Source of the DNA: Neostapfia colusana
Lineage: Eukaryota; Streptophyta; Magnoliopsida; Poales; Poaceae
Direction: 5' to 3'
Assembly (NCBI GenBank): GCA_030760725.1
Contig: JASWHV010000098.1
Span: 124,001-188,000 of the forward strand
Length of the DNA stretch: 64,000 nucleotides
Below are positions 1-9,126 of this stretch, piece after piece. The stretch's first letter is position 1. Every line of letters starts with the position of its first letter. The position numbers and the translations under genes were made by a program. The notes under the pieces were generated by a model, which ran no database searches, was not told where the DNA came from, and saw nothing but the letters and a program-made list of their open reading frames with translations.

Positions 1-533
1 ACGCCGCGACAAGACATCCCATGCCGCCTGTGCCGTCATCAACCACTACGACTAGCACGCGGCATGGGCAGGGCGGCAAGATGAAGACTCAGAAGCCTTC
101 GACCAGAGGCAACCACCGGCGTAACTACAGATACGGTAGATAATAGACAATCTTCCCGGTACCACCTGTCGGGTCCCAGCTTCCCTTGTAAGCCGCCCGA
201 GCCTTGGACTATAAAAGGCTCGGGTAGGCGTCGATAGCAAGGGTTCGCACTTTGCAACTCATACGCTAGCCATACGCTCTCGAGCTGTAACTCACCACCA
301 AGCTCAGGCCTCCGGCCCTGAGCAGCAAGCAATACAGCGAGCTCCATAGCTCGCCGTGGACGTAGGGTTTTACGCTCCGGCGGCCTGAACCACGTAAAAC
401 TCGCCGTGTCAAGCTCTCGCTAACTCGTCCATCCGCGCAAGCTTTCCGCTAGGAGACTAGCCCCGTCGAAAAAAGAACCTCCGCGGGCTGCCCAGTGCAG
501 GCCCGGGGGAAGTGTCGATCGCACACTTCGACA
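1..533 (+). repeat. A 5' LTR (3' portion)
   Basis: Ends in TTCGACA at 533 and is followed by the primer-binding site. It aligns end to end with 15027-15559 and shares the same subtype markers (GACCAGAGGCAACC, CGTAACTACAG), which sets it apart from the B-type LTR at 1049. Confidence 0.88.
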
Positions 534-553
534 TTTGGCTCGCCAGGTAGGGG
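534..553 (+). other. A primer-binding site region
   Basis: Two bases after the LTR end comes TGGCTCGCCAGGTAGG. The leading TGG matches the complement of a tRNA 3' CCA end. I do not assign the tRNA. A differs from the other copies by one base (TGGCGCGCC elsewhere). Confidence 0.6.
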
Positions 554-589
554 CTTTTCCCCTAGCGCGACGAGTTTCCGCCGACAAAG

Positions 590-1048
590 ATGACCAAGCT
601 TCTTCAACAGCAAACTCTCCCCCTCCGCGTTCACGGCGAACCGTGACCACTGGGGAGTACATGTCGACACACTCAGGACGGAGTGTGTCGGCACAAGCGG
701 GCAGCCAGCAGCCGACTCCGGTAACGCCGACTCCGGCTATGCAGGCCCCGACCAGCGTGAGGTCTTCTGCAGCGCTGAGCGTACACCATGGAGGTGCGCT
801 AGCTGCAGCAAGAGCACTGCTGCGCAACCCGCCTGTGGGGGATGCGCCCCATTCAGCGACCTAGCAATGGGTCCGCGAGGTGGACCGCCTCGTCGTCGCC
901 GCCGCGAACCCTCGATTTCGGCGAGGACGACGCCCAGGGAAACCGGCTGTGTCGCTGACGCGCACACCCACGGTTGACGGGCTAACGGCGGATTCCAGCT
1001 CCTCCAGGCTCCTGTCGACGGACCTGCGAAGGGAACTGGAACGGTGCC
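590..1048 (+). pseudogene. gag: A gag, 5' segment (frameshifted, split by B)
   Basis: Start of the capsid-type polyprotein that packages retrotransposon RNA. The ATG at 590 matches the gag start of G. A one-base deletion about 15 bases later shifts the frame, so the recognisable protein (EYMSTHSGRSVSAQAG and onward) runs in the next frame from about 595. A CAG-to-TAG change at about 861-863 stops it. After that it reads RLVVAAANPRFRRGRRPG to LRRELERC, where element B interrupts at 1048. The gene resumes at 9127. At least three lesions make this copy non-functional. Confidence 0.85.
1044..1048 (+). repeat. B target-site duplication, left copy (GTGCC)
   Basis: GTGCC precedes B's 5' LTR and is repeated right after B's 3' LTR at 9122-9126. 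It lies in A's gag at the codons for ERCH. Confidence 0.92.
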
Positions 1049-1122
1049 TGTCGGTACCTGAGATATGGGGTACCCCCGCGCACAGGGTAAAATGCCTAAG
1101 GTGCTCGCCCTTCTCCGCAGGG

Positions 1123-1440
1123 AGAGCTCCGAAGGCGCCACGCGTCTGGCGGGGCCGGACCTCCCTCTCCTCAGAGGAGAGCTCCGGGCCCGCCACGTGG
1201 CATACAGAAGCCGGACCTCCCCTCCGCGGGAGAGAGGTCCGGAGACGCCACGCGTCCAGCGGGGCCGGACCTCCCTCTCCTCAGAGGTGAGCTCCGGGCC
1301 CGCCACGTGGCATGCAGAAGCGGGACCTCCCCCTCCGCGGGAGAGAGGTCCGAAGGCGCCACGCGTCCAGCGGGGCCGGACCTCTCTCTCCTCAGAGAAG
1401 AGCTCCGGACCCGCCACGTGGCCAGAAGAATGGTGCTGCC
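1123..1440 (+). promoter_or_regulatory. U3 tandem repeats with G-box palindromes
   Basis: Three imperfect ~110-bp units. Each runs from GAGAGCTCCG through CCACGTGG and a CCGGACCTCC block to CCACGCGTCC. CACGTG is the G-box core bound by plant bHLH and bZIP factors, and CGCGT is a known calmodulin-binding-factor-type box. Enhancer function is inferred from the position upstream of the TATA box. Unit number differs between LTRs: three here and four in the LTRs at 24826 and 29042. Confidence 0.6.
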
Positions 1441-1809
1441 TGCCCCCGAGCGGTAGGTGGCAGGCGTAAAGGCGCCCCTCACCTTGCCCGTACAAGGTAT
1501 TCAAGGCCCGCGTCTTCCCAAGACGCGGAAACGCGGAGCACGCGCCTGTCAGGTGCCGTTGCATCCAGTCACATCACAGACTGGCGCGCGGTGTCAGAAC
1601 CTGACAGGTAATAAACGCCGCAACAAGACATCCCATGCCGCCTGCGTCGTCATCAACCACTATGACTAGTGCGCGGCATGGGCAGAGCGGCAAAAGGAAG
1701 ACTCAGAAGCCTTCGACCGGAGGCAACCACCGGCATAACTACAGATACGGTAGATAATAGACAATCTTCCCAGGACCACCTGTCGGGTCCCGGCTTCCCT
1801 TGTAAGCCG

Positions 1810-1838
1810 CCCGAGCCTTGGACTATAAAAGGTTCGGG
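1810..1838 (+). promoter_or_regulatory. LTR TATA box inside a hairpin-forming inverted repeat
   Basis: CCCGAGCCTT and a near-complementary AAGGTTCGGG flank GGACTATAA. Here one arm position is a G:T-type mismatch. Most other LTRs in the window have perfect arms, for example 15222-15250, and some carry compensated pairs (34382-34410, 49202-49230, 56606-56634). Confidence 0.7.
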
Positions 1839-2148
1839 TAGGCGTCGATAGCAAGGGTTCACATTCTGCAACTCATACGCTAGCCATACACTCTCAAGCT
1901 GTAACTCACCTCCAAGCTCAGGCCCCCGGCCCTGAGCAGCAAGCAATACAGCGAGCTCCATAGCTCGCCGTGGACATAGGGTTTTACGCTCCGGCGGCCT
2001 GAACCACGTAAAACTCCCCGTGTCAAGCTCTCACTAACTCGTCCATCTGCGCAAGCTCTCCGCTAGGAACTAGCCCCTCCGAAAAAAGAACCTCCGCGGG
2101 CTGCCCAGTGCAGGCCCGGGGGAAGTGTCGATCGCAAACTTCGACATT

Positions 2149-2164
2149 TGGCACGCCAGGTAGG
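2149..2164 (+). other. B primer-binding site
   Basis: TGGCACGCCAGGTAGG begins two bases after the LTR. Other copies read TGGCGCGCC. The position and leading TGG fit a tRNA primer site; the tRNA is not assigned. Confidence 0.65.
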
Positions 2165-2197
2165 CGGCTTTTCCCCTAGCGCGACGAGTTTCCGCCG

Positions 2198-3952
2198 ATG
2201 AAGATGACCAAGCTCCCTTCAGCGGCAAACTCTCCCCCTCCGCATTCACGGCGAACCGTGACCAGCGGAGAGTACATGTCGACGCACTCAGGACGGAGTG
2301 TGTCGGCACAAGCGGGTAGCCAGCAGCCGACTCCGGCAACGCCGACTCCGGCCATGCAGGCCCCGACCAGCGTGAGGTCTTCTGCAGCGCTGAGCGTACA
2401 CCATGGAGGTTCGCTTGCTGCAGCAAGGGCGCTGCTGTGCAACCCACCTGCAGGGGATGCGCCCCATTCAGCGACCCAGCAATGGGTCCGCGAGGTGGAC
2501 CGCCTCGTCATCGCCGCTGCGAACCCTCGGTTTTGGCGAGGGCGGCGCCCAGGGCAACCGGCTGTGTCGCTGACGCGCACACCCACGGTTGACGGGCTAA
2601 CGGCGGATTCCAGCTCCTCCAGGCTCCTGTCGATGGACCTGCGAAGGGAACTGGAACGGTGCCACTTGGGGCAGGACGCCCGAGTGTACCTCGAGCGACG
2701 TCGAGAAAGGCGCCGCAACCATGAGGCAGGCGACAGCATGTCATCGGCCTCGATGCAACCAGAAGGGCAGGCCTTCGCCATGCGAGCCCCGCCTCAGGCA
2801 TATGCTGCGCAACATATGCCACCACCATATGCGCCGCAAGTAGCGGCCCCGGCCTATGGTGCAGCCTTGCCCATGCCGGGATACGTGGTGCCAGGTGTGA
2901 ACCACCTGTTCGCAGCACCAGTACCTGCAGCAGCAGGTGCAGGATGTGCGTCCCTTGCACCCCACCTTCGCTTCGCAAGGTGGCCGCGCAAGTTTCGCCC
3001 GCACTTGCCCGAGAAGTACGACGGAAGCGTCAACCCGGCGGAGTTCCTCCAGATCTACTCCACCGCCGTACTTGCTGCAGGAGGCGATGAGGCTGTCATG
3101 GCCAACTACTTTCCCGTCGCCTTGACCGGCCCAGCCCGGTCCTGGCTCATGAATCTACCCCAGGGGTCCATAACCTCCTGGGGTGAGCTCTGCCGGCAGT
3201 TCGTCGCCAACTTTGGCAGCTCCTGCACCCGTCCCGGCACGGAGCTCGACCTCCACGCCGTCAAGCAACAACCTGGGGAGTCGCTGCGCTCTTTCATCCA
3301 GCGGTTCTCTCAGGTGCGCAACACCATCCCACATATCCAAAGCGCCTCTGTGGTGGTGGCGTTCCGACAGGGTGTCCGGGATGAGAAAATGCTCGAGAAG
3401 CTCGCGACCAGAGAGGCCCGCGACGTCTCGGAGCTCTTTAGCCTGGCGGACAAGTGCGCCAGGGCAGCCGAAGGGCAGAACTGGCACGCACTGCCGACCT
3501 CCGAGTCAGGAGGGCAGCCCGGGTCCGGTGCTGCTGCCTATGGGGGTGGCAAGAAGACCAAGAACCGGGGGAGTGGGAAGATGAAGTCACCATTCACGGC
3601 CCCCGTCGCCGCAGCTGCGACAACCAGTGGAGCTCGGGGGCCGCGCCCCGACAAGAGGCAGCGGCAATCACCGGCCCCAGACAGTGGCCAAGGCGGGCTA
3701 TGCCCCGTGCATGGCACCTGCAACCATACAGCTGCCGTGTGCTGGGAGATCCAGAGGCTCGCAGAGCGCTTCCGCAATGGAAGACAGCAGAGGGCTGAAG
3801 CACCGCCCTATCCTCAGAGGGATGGCAAACAGAAGGCCGATGCCCCAGTCACCGCCGCCCACCAAGTGGGGTTCCAGGAGCCTCAGCGTGTCATAAAGAC
3901 AGTGCATGACGGTGAGGACTCCAGTTCCGACGGTGATGGGCCAAGGCGTTAG
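2198..3952 (+). CDS. gag: Retrotransposon Gag protein of element B (584 aa)
   Basis: Structural protein expected to form the virus-like particle and package element RNA in the cytoplasm. The N-terminal third is a low-complexity Pro/Ser/Ala region, followed by an Arg-rich ERRRERRRN stretch. The retrotransposon gag core (KYDGSVNPAEF to ADKCARAAEG) spans roughly residues 270-425. Then come a basic KKTKNRG region, a zinc-knuckle-like C-x2-H-x4-H-x4-C beginning at Cys502, and an acidic Ser/Asp tail. The frame ends in a stop with no protease or pol downstream. In other copies the start is six bases further in (2204); here ACG became ATG, giving two extra residues. It is 95% or more alike to G's gag by eye. 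Intact frame. Confidence 0.9.
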   Translation: MKMTKLPSAANSPPPHSRRTVTSGEYMSTHSGRSVSAQAGSQQPTPATPTPAMQAPTSVRSSAALSVHHGGSLAAARALLCNPPAGDAPHSATQQWVREVDRLVIAAANPRFWRGRRPGQPAVSLTRTPTVDGLTADSSSSRLLSMDLRRELERCHLGQDARVYLERRRERRRNHEAGDSMSSASMQPEGQAFAMRAPPQAYAAQHMPPPYAPQVAAPAYGAALPMPGYVVPGVNHLFAAPVPAAAGAGCASLAPHLRFARWPRKFRPHLPEKYDGSVNPAEFLQIYSTAVLAAGGDEAVMANYFPVALTGPARSWLMNLPQGSITSWGELCRQFVANFGSSCTRPGTELDLHAVKQQPGESLRSFIQRFSQVRNTIPHIQSASVVVAFRQGVRDEKMLEKLATREARDVSELFSLADKCARAAEGQNWHALPTSESGGQPGSGAAAYGGGKKTKNRGSGKMKSPFTAPVAAAATTSGARGPRPDKRQRQSPAPDSGQGGLCPVHGTCNHTAAVCWEIQRLAERFRNGRQQRAEAPPYPQRDGKQKADAPVTAAHQVGFQEPQRVIKTVHDGEDSSSDGDGPRR

Positions 3953-4204
3953 CCAGCTGCGGCACGCCTCCGTGCCTCGAACATACCTCTCGGGGGCCGC
4001 CTAGGGTCCGTCAACCCCTTGAAGGCCTTGCCAGAAGGGGGAGACGCCTTAGGTCATCCAAGGCGAGCCCGGGTCCACCTACCCCTTGAAGGCCTTAGCC
4101 AGAAGGGGAGAACTCCCCGGGGGGCCCGGAGAGAAGCCACGCAGGACCTGATCCAGCGTGAAGACAACAACTTCGACAAGACTCGGCTTGCAGGGAACAC
4201 CCCA
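3953..4204 (+). other. B post-gag spacer
   Basis: Non-coding. It contains a near-repeat of CCCCTTGAAGGCCTTGCCAG at about 4015-4040 and 4081-4105. Short frames here (for example 4019-4288) are only partly kept in A and G, so I do not call a gene. Confidence 0.6.
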
Positions 4205-4450
4205 CAACGCACGGTCTCGGCTAATGCTCTAAGCACTACCGCCAAAGAACCAAACGCGACGGGGGCCCGCAAGAGGGCAGCCTGGTGAAGCGGCACGCTA
4301 TATTCCATGAAGGACCCATAAGCTCTCCCCCAGCAGGGAAGGTCCCTTCCGAATCATGAAAGCTGCCGCCCCAGGTACACATGCCTTTCAACCGAGAGTG
4401 GGATCCATTCCCAAAAATCCTTGCCATGGAGCAACACTGTAAGTCCTACT
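4205..4450 (+). pseudogene. B decayed integrase C-terminus
   Basis: The nucleotides align along their length with the integrase tail still open in element F (43497-43748 on the minus strand). Matching blocks include AGCTCTCCCCCAGCAGGGAA against F's CTCTCCCCTAGTTGGGAA, then TGCCGCCCCAGG, CTTTCAACCGAG and CACTGTAAGT. Stops and indels destroy the frame. It shows that the gag-only element arose from a gag-pol parent by loss of nearly all of pol. The same remnant is present in A, G and C. Confidence 0.72.
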
Positions 4451-5819
4451 TACTGAGCATTGGTAGAACAGGGTTATTCACTTCTGTATTAGACCCCATA
4501 GAACTTAGGAACAGAGCTTGGGGTAGCTAAGTCTCAAGGGACGGTACAGGACTACGTCCAGTTTAGCCTGGTTCCGACCCTAAGCGCGTAGAGTCTTGCT
4601 TCCCTTGTAGACGAGGCGGAACATTGCCCCCACGTACAGCCAGAATTCCACCTATGGGCGCGAATACAGAGACCTGTTCTACTTAGCTCCTTCTCATGCG
4701 CTCATTTAAATTATGCATTAATTTTTATGATCGCACTATCTCTGTATGTTCATCATACGTCTAGCTCCCCCTCTCCTGCGCTCATCCATAGTCGGCATTT
4801 GCTATCCTCCCGAAGGCGGTTGCGCTTGAGGCACCTGCCGATGGCCGAGTGAGTCTCTCGGGCCTCCCCCAGTCAGGTGTTGCGGTGTCAGTTGGTCACC
4901 TCCAGGGAAGGCCAGCGTTGTGCATGGGGGGTCCAGGGTGCGTATCCAGCTTAGCCGGCCCAGAGCCCAAAGCATGCGCATCCTGCTCTCCGGAGGTCCA
5001 GGGGAGTACGTCCGCTTTGCCTGGTCATGAACCCAAAGCGCGTGCACTCTGCTTCCCCAGCGCATGGCCCGGTACTAGGGATCGGACGGCCGTACCCGGA
5101 CCTCGGAGGGAGCCGGAGCTCCGGCGCCTCGTGCACAGAATTGCCCAAGCCCCGTATAGCGGGTCAGGACCATAAGACGGATAAGACTAGGAGACAGGAG
5201 GGGAGGACCCCCCGAGGAGAATTACATTTCCTCTACCTGTGTGCGGGACCTTCAGGTTACGGCAACAGGGACTGCATGAAGCGGGGGGAAAGGAGCTACC
5301 AGCTACACCGGCCTGGGACTGGAAGGACCGGGACCCGCCCCTCCAGCAGGGGCGGGGCCCGGGGGCCCCACGTGTCCAGCAGGCCCGGAACTCTCACCTT
5401 CCTTGAGGAGGGCTCCGGGCTCGCCACGTGGCAGGCAGGAACCGGACCTCCCCCCTCAGCGGGAGGGCTCCGAAAGCCCTACGTGTCCAACATGACCGGA
5501 GCTCCCGTCTCTTGAGGAGGAGCTCCGGACCAGCCACGTGGCCGGCAGACTTGGAGCCCCCCATAGGGCGAGGTTCGGAGACCTCCGGGGGCCCCTAACA
5601 CGGTTAGGACCCGGGGAGGGTGTCTGTGCGAAGCTCCAAGATTGGAAATGGCCTCTGAGTACCTTGCGGAGCTAAAGACTCAGCCAGGCAAAGCCAAGAA
5701 GGAGGGAAAAAGCATCACAGACACAAGTATCCAAGATAGTCAAATTAAGCAAGGCTCCTTGAGCTGGACTACAGACTCGATAAAAAAGGGAGAAGCAAGT
5801 CCTAAGGACCTCCCGACTC
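4451..5819 (+). other. B 3' non-coding spacer with internal G-box repeats
   Basis: No credible gene. 4451-4800 matches the post-pol untranslated stretch of F and K (GACTACGTCCAGTTTAGCCT, GCGTAGAGTCTTGCTTCCC), then an AT-rich stretch near 4700. 5330-5560 holds imperfect repeats resembling the LTR U3 units, with CACGTG at 5369, 5425 and 5535. The 3' end of the antisense gene abuts on the right. Confidence 0.65.
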
Positions 5820-7532
5820 TCACCGGAACCTTGCGGCTACAAGGGCGGCCACATCCTCGACTTCAGCCCTGGCAGCTTCCTCCCGCTCCGCGGCTGGGCC
5901 CTCTCTTGCTGGCTCCAGTGAGAAAGAGGGGTCGCGACTCTTGAAGCATGCCAGCACATGCGAGGCGACCTCTAAAGCTAAGCCGCGGCCCTCGGCTTCA
6001 AGCTCGCTGGCGACCACCGAGTCGAGTATGTCCAGCTTGGCGCCGATCGACTACAATGCAGGGATCACCTCTGCCACCTGCAATGCGGGAGTTGCGGCCC
6101 TCACCGGACTGAAGCCAAGAGGGATCAGGGCGGACCCCGCTCGATCCACGAAGCTTGAGACCGCAAGGGCCTCGGAGGACCGTAGGGCTGAGAGCTCCTC
6201 CACCTTGCGGCGGGCCGCCCGCAGAGCCTCCAGGTTCCTCTCGGAGAATTCCTTCTCCTTGGCCGCCAGGGAACTCTCCCAAAGACAGAGAGTCTCGGCT
6301 AGCCGCTCCAACTCAGCGGCCTTGAAGCCGGCAGTCAACTCCCGGTCCAAGACCGCCCGGCGATCATGGGAGACCTGTTCATCCCTCAAGTCAAGGTCTG
6401 CCTTCAGAATCTCCAGCTCCTCCATCCGAGCTCGGAGGTCATCCTCGCCCGCGGCCAGCTGCGCGGCAACCCTCTCTGCCTCAGCTGCCACGGAACGCTC
6501 CCGCTCCTCAACGGCGAGTTCGCGGCGCTCCAACCGCTGCCATATTTACACAGCAGCAGAGAGGCTCTCTTCGGCCCGGGCGTGAGCCTCCAGGGCCTCC
6601 CTGTTGATCCGCCGCGACTGGGTGTCCATGCGGTCAACAGCCCGCTTCATCCGGTCGACGAGCGTTTCCCGGAAGTCGAGCAACTCCCGCCTGGAGTCGA
6701 GCTCGCTCTTAACCTTCGCGGTCCTCTCCCGCAAAAGGTTCCCCCAGGTGAGGAGGCGGTCCCGTTCAACCGTATACTCCTCCCGCTCGCGCCCTAGCGC
6801 AGCCAAGACCTGCCGGACGCTCGACTTGGCAAGCACGAAGGCGTCCGCCAGAGGCAATGGAGCAGCAGAGGCTGGGGCAGTCCCTCCGACCTCCTCCATT
6901 ACCTCGTCCTCGGGAAGAGCCGACGCGCCAGCCGCCGAGACGAGACGCCGATCAGGAGAAACTGGCCCAGCGGCCCTGGCAGCCAAGCCAGCTGGGCTCT
7001 CTTCAGCTTCAGGCTTCTTGACCTGAGGAGAGGGACGAGCCGGGGAAGACGGTGCTGGAGAAGAAGCCAGGCCGCCTAGTGCAGGATCAACCTGTGCTGG
7101 CTCGGGGGCCGCGGTGGCTGTCTCGGCAGGAAGAGACGACGCCGCCGCGGAGTCCAGGCACACCGGGACAGGAGAAGTCCGCGCTGGCCTGGGGGCCGCA
7201 GCAGTTGCCCCTGGCTCCGAGCGCATCGGCACAGATTCCCCGCAAGACGGGGAAGGCCGGGAAGCGCAGACACTCCAGCGGGCTCTAAACCCCAACTTCC
7301 GAGCCGGGGTAGGATTTCCAGAGCCCGCTACCGTCTCCGACGACCGCTCCGCAGTCGCTTGGACTGGCGGAACAGGGGACGCCTCAGAGGCTTCCCCCAG
7401 CACATCAGCCCGGGGCCTCTTCGAATCGCCACCGGAGGGAGTGTCAGGCACCCCAGAATCCCGACTTGGCACCGGCGCCGTTGCTAGAGGAGATCGAGCG
7501 CGTTTCTTCTCTGGCAGCGGGTTGGAAGCCAT
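5820..7532 (-). pseudogene. B antisense coiled-coil gene, two nonsense mutations
   Basis: Extra gene opposite to gag, with the same layout as the intact copies in A and G. It runs MASNPLPEKKRARSP (basic, NLS-like), a long Pro/Ala/Ser linker, a Glu/Arg-rich coiled coil, and a conserved C-terminal block (AGSALIPLGFSPV to ALEVASHVLACFKSRDPSFS). GAA became TAA at about 6546-6548 inside the coiled coil, and GAG became TAG at 6051-6053 near the C-terminus. The rest of the frame is continuous. Its function is unknown. Additional antisense ORFs are known from Tat-lineage plant retrotransposons. Confidence 0.82.
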
Positions 7533-8002
7533 GGCAAGGGAGAGCTCAAAGGCAAGAGAGCAAAAGCGCAAGAGTCCAAGAAGAAACGCAGAGAAGTGCG
7601 AAGGGAAGCTACAACGTGGGTGAGACCCCCTCTAAAAAGCTTCCCGGTGCAGTTCCAAGCGATTCGGAACTCTTCGAATACCCCGCACCCGCAGCTGCTT
7701 CGGTTCCTAGACCGAGTGCCGATGACGGGTGGGCCCAAGACGCTTAACTGGAGCGGTGGGGGCAAGGAGTCAGTCTCCTAAGAAGATGAGCCGGCAAGGC
7801 CCTTCGGCGGTTCCCGAAGAAAGCGCCGCAACATGCAGAAGTGGCAGCCTTGGGAACCGCCGCAGTAAAAGCAATCATCAAGTGAGCGCACGCTCTCACG
7901 ACCCCGCGGCAGTTCGTGCTCCGGCAGCGGCCAATTTGGGACTTAGAGAAAGTGCGCGGATCGGAAGAGACGGAGGTCCCACCTCGGGCTCGCTATCTCC
8001 CC
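7533..8002 (-). promoter_or_regulatory. Upstream region of B's antisense gene
   Basis: Conserved in A, B, G, F, I and K although it codes for nothing evident. It lies directly upstream of the minus-strand start codon. The TATA-like element is weak here (CTTTTTAGAG about 100 bases upstream). In F the equivalent place reads CCTTATAAGG and in I TTTTAAAGG. A promoter role is inferred. Confidence 0.45.
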
Positions 8003-8023
8003 CGAGATGGGCCCGGGGGCCAC
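8003..8023 (+). other. B polypurine-type tract before the 3' LTR
   Basis: CGAGATGGGCCCGGGGGCCA followed by C ends exactly at the 3' LTR. The same stretch precedes the 3' LTRs of A (14441-14461), G (40567-40587), I (53779-53799) and K (63228-63248), and of F on the minus strand (32678-32698). This is the position for plus-strand priming, though the tract is G/C-rich and not purely purine. Confidence 0.6.
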
Positions 8024-9121
8024 TGTCGGTACCTGAGATATGGGGTACCCCCGCGCACAGGGTAAAATGCCTAAGGTGCTCACCCTTCTCCGCAGGGAGA
8101 GCTCCGAAGGCGCCACGCGTCTGGCGGGGCCAGACCTCCCTCTCCTCAGAGGAGAGCTCCGGGCCCGCCACATGGCATACAGAAGCCGGACCTCCCCTCC
8201 GCGGGAGAGAGGTCCAGAGACGTCACGCGTACAGCGTGGCCGGACCTCCCTCTCCTCAGAGGTGAGCTCCGGGCACGCCACGTGGCATGCAGAAGCGGGA
8301 CCTCCCCCTCCGCGGGAGAGAGGTCCGAAGGCGCCACGCGTCCAGCGGGGCCGGACCTCCCTCTCCTCAGAGAAGAGCTCCGGACCAGCCACGTGGCCAG
8401 AAGAACGGTGCTGCCTGCCCCCGAGCGGTAGGTGGCGGGCGTAAAGGCGCCCCTCACCTTGCCCGTACAAGGTATTCAAGGCCCGCGTCTTCCCAAGACG
8501 CGGAAACGCGGAGCACGCGCCTGTCAGGTGCCGTTGCGTCCAGTCGCATCACAGACTGGCGCGCGGTGTCAGAACCTGACAGGTAATAAACGCCGCAACA
8601 AGACATCCCATGCCGCCTGCGCCGTCATCAACCACTATGACTAGTGCGCGGCATGGGCAGAGCGGCAAAAGGAAGACTCAGAAGCCTTCGACCGGAGGCA
8701 ACCACCGGCATAACTACAGATACGGTAGATAATAGACAATCTTCCCGGGACCACCTGTCGGGTCCCGGCTTCTCTTGTAAGCTGCCCGAGCCTTGGACTA
8801 TAAAAGGCTCGGGTAGGCGTCGATAGCAAGGGTTCGCATTCTGCAACTCATACGCTAGCCATACACTCTCAAGCTGTAACTCACCTCCAAGCTCAGGCCC
8901 CTGGCCCTGAGCAGCAAGCAATACAGCGAGCTCTATAGCTCGCCGTGGACGTAGGGTTTTACGCTCCGGCGGCCTGAACCACGTAAAACTCCCCGTGTCA
9001 AGCTCTCACTAACTCGTCCATCTGCGCAAGCTCTCCGCTAGGAACTAGCCCCTCCGAAAAAAGAACCTCCGTGGGCTGCCCAGTGCAGGCCCGGGGGAAG
9101 TGTCGATCGCACACTTCGACA
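8024..9121 (+). repeat. B 3' LTR
   Basis: 1098 bp, the same length as 1049-2146, with the same subtype markers (GTGCGCGGCATGG, GGCAAAAGGAAGAC). It is followed by the target duplication GTGCC and then the rest of A's gag. Confidence 0.93.
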
Positions 9122-9126
9122 GTGCC
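9122..9126 (+). repeat. B target-site duplication, right copy (GTGCC)
   Basis: Partner of 1044-1048. Beyond it A's gag continues with CACTTGGGGCAGG, as in the uninterrupted gag of B and G. Confidence 0.92.

Larger units (their letters stand above)
1049..2146 (+). repeat. B 5' LTR
   Basis: Starts TGTCGGTACC and ends TTCGACA, so its short terminal inverted repeat is TGTCG/CGACA. The first half holds three ~110-bp repeat units, each with the palindrome CCACGTGG (1193-1200, 1303-1310, 1414-1421). A TATA box (CTATAAAA, 1823-1830) lies within an inverted repeat (1810-1838). Transcription would be expected to start shortly after 1850. Confidence 0.93.
1049..9121 (+). mobile_element. Element B: complete gag-only LTR retrotransposon nested in A's gag
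   Basis: Two 1098-bp LTRs (1049-2146 and 8024-9121) flank a 5.9-kb interior, and GTGCC is duplicated at both ends. The LTRs differ at roughly two dozen positions by eye. Contents in order: primer-binding site, open gag (2198-3952), decayed integrase tail (about 4205-4450), non-coding spacer with G-box repeats, a broken antisense coiled-coil gene (5820-7532, minus), its upstream region, and a polypurine-type tract. There is no protease, RT or RNase H, so it must be copied with enzymes from another element. Confidence 0.93.

Noticed and set aside
1123..1440. Regularly spaced repeats that could suggest a CRISPR-like or satellite array
   Set aside because: Only three or four units of ~110 bp with no spacers, always inside LTR U3. 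They are LTR enhancer-type repeats.
1065..1469. Open frames of 100-275 codons covering the LTR repeat block on both strands (also at 8040, 14478, 29587, 46402, 57402 and others)
   Set aside because: They lie in the G/C-rich tandem repeats of the LTR, are open in several frames on both strands at once, and follow LTR copies of either orientation. This is composition, not coding.
2508..2978. Long minus-strand frames opposite gag (also at 17544, 48121 and others)
   Set aside because: Shadow frames. Gag lies on the other strand with recognisable domains, and the shadow protein has no motif.
4019..4288. 89-codon frame after B's gag, with a 96-codon relative in G (36531-36821)
   Set aside because: The frame is not kept in A or C, and it overlaps the integrase fossil in another frame. 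Treated as chance.
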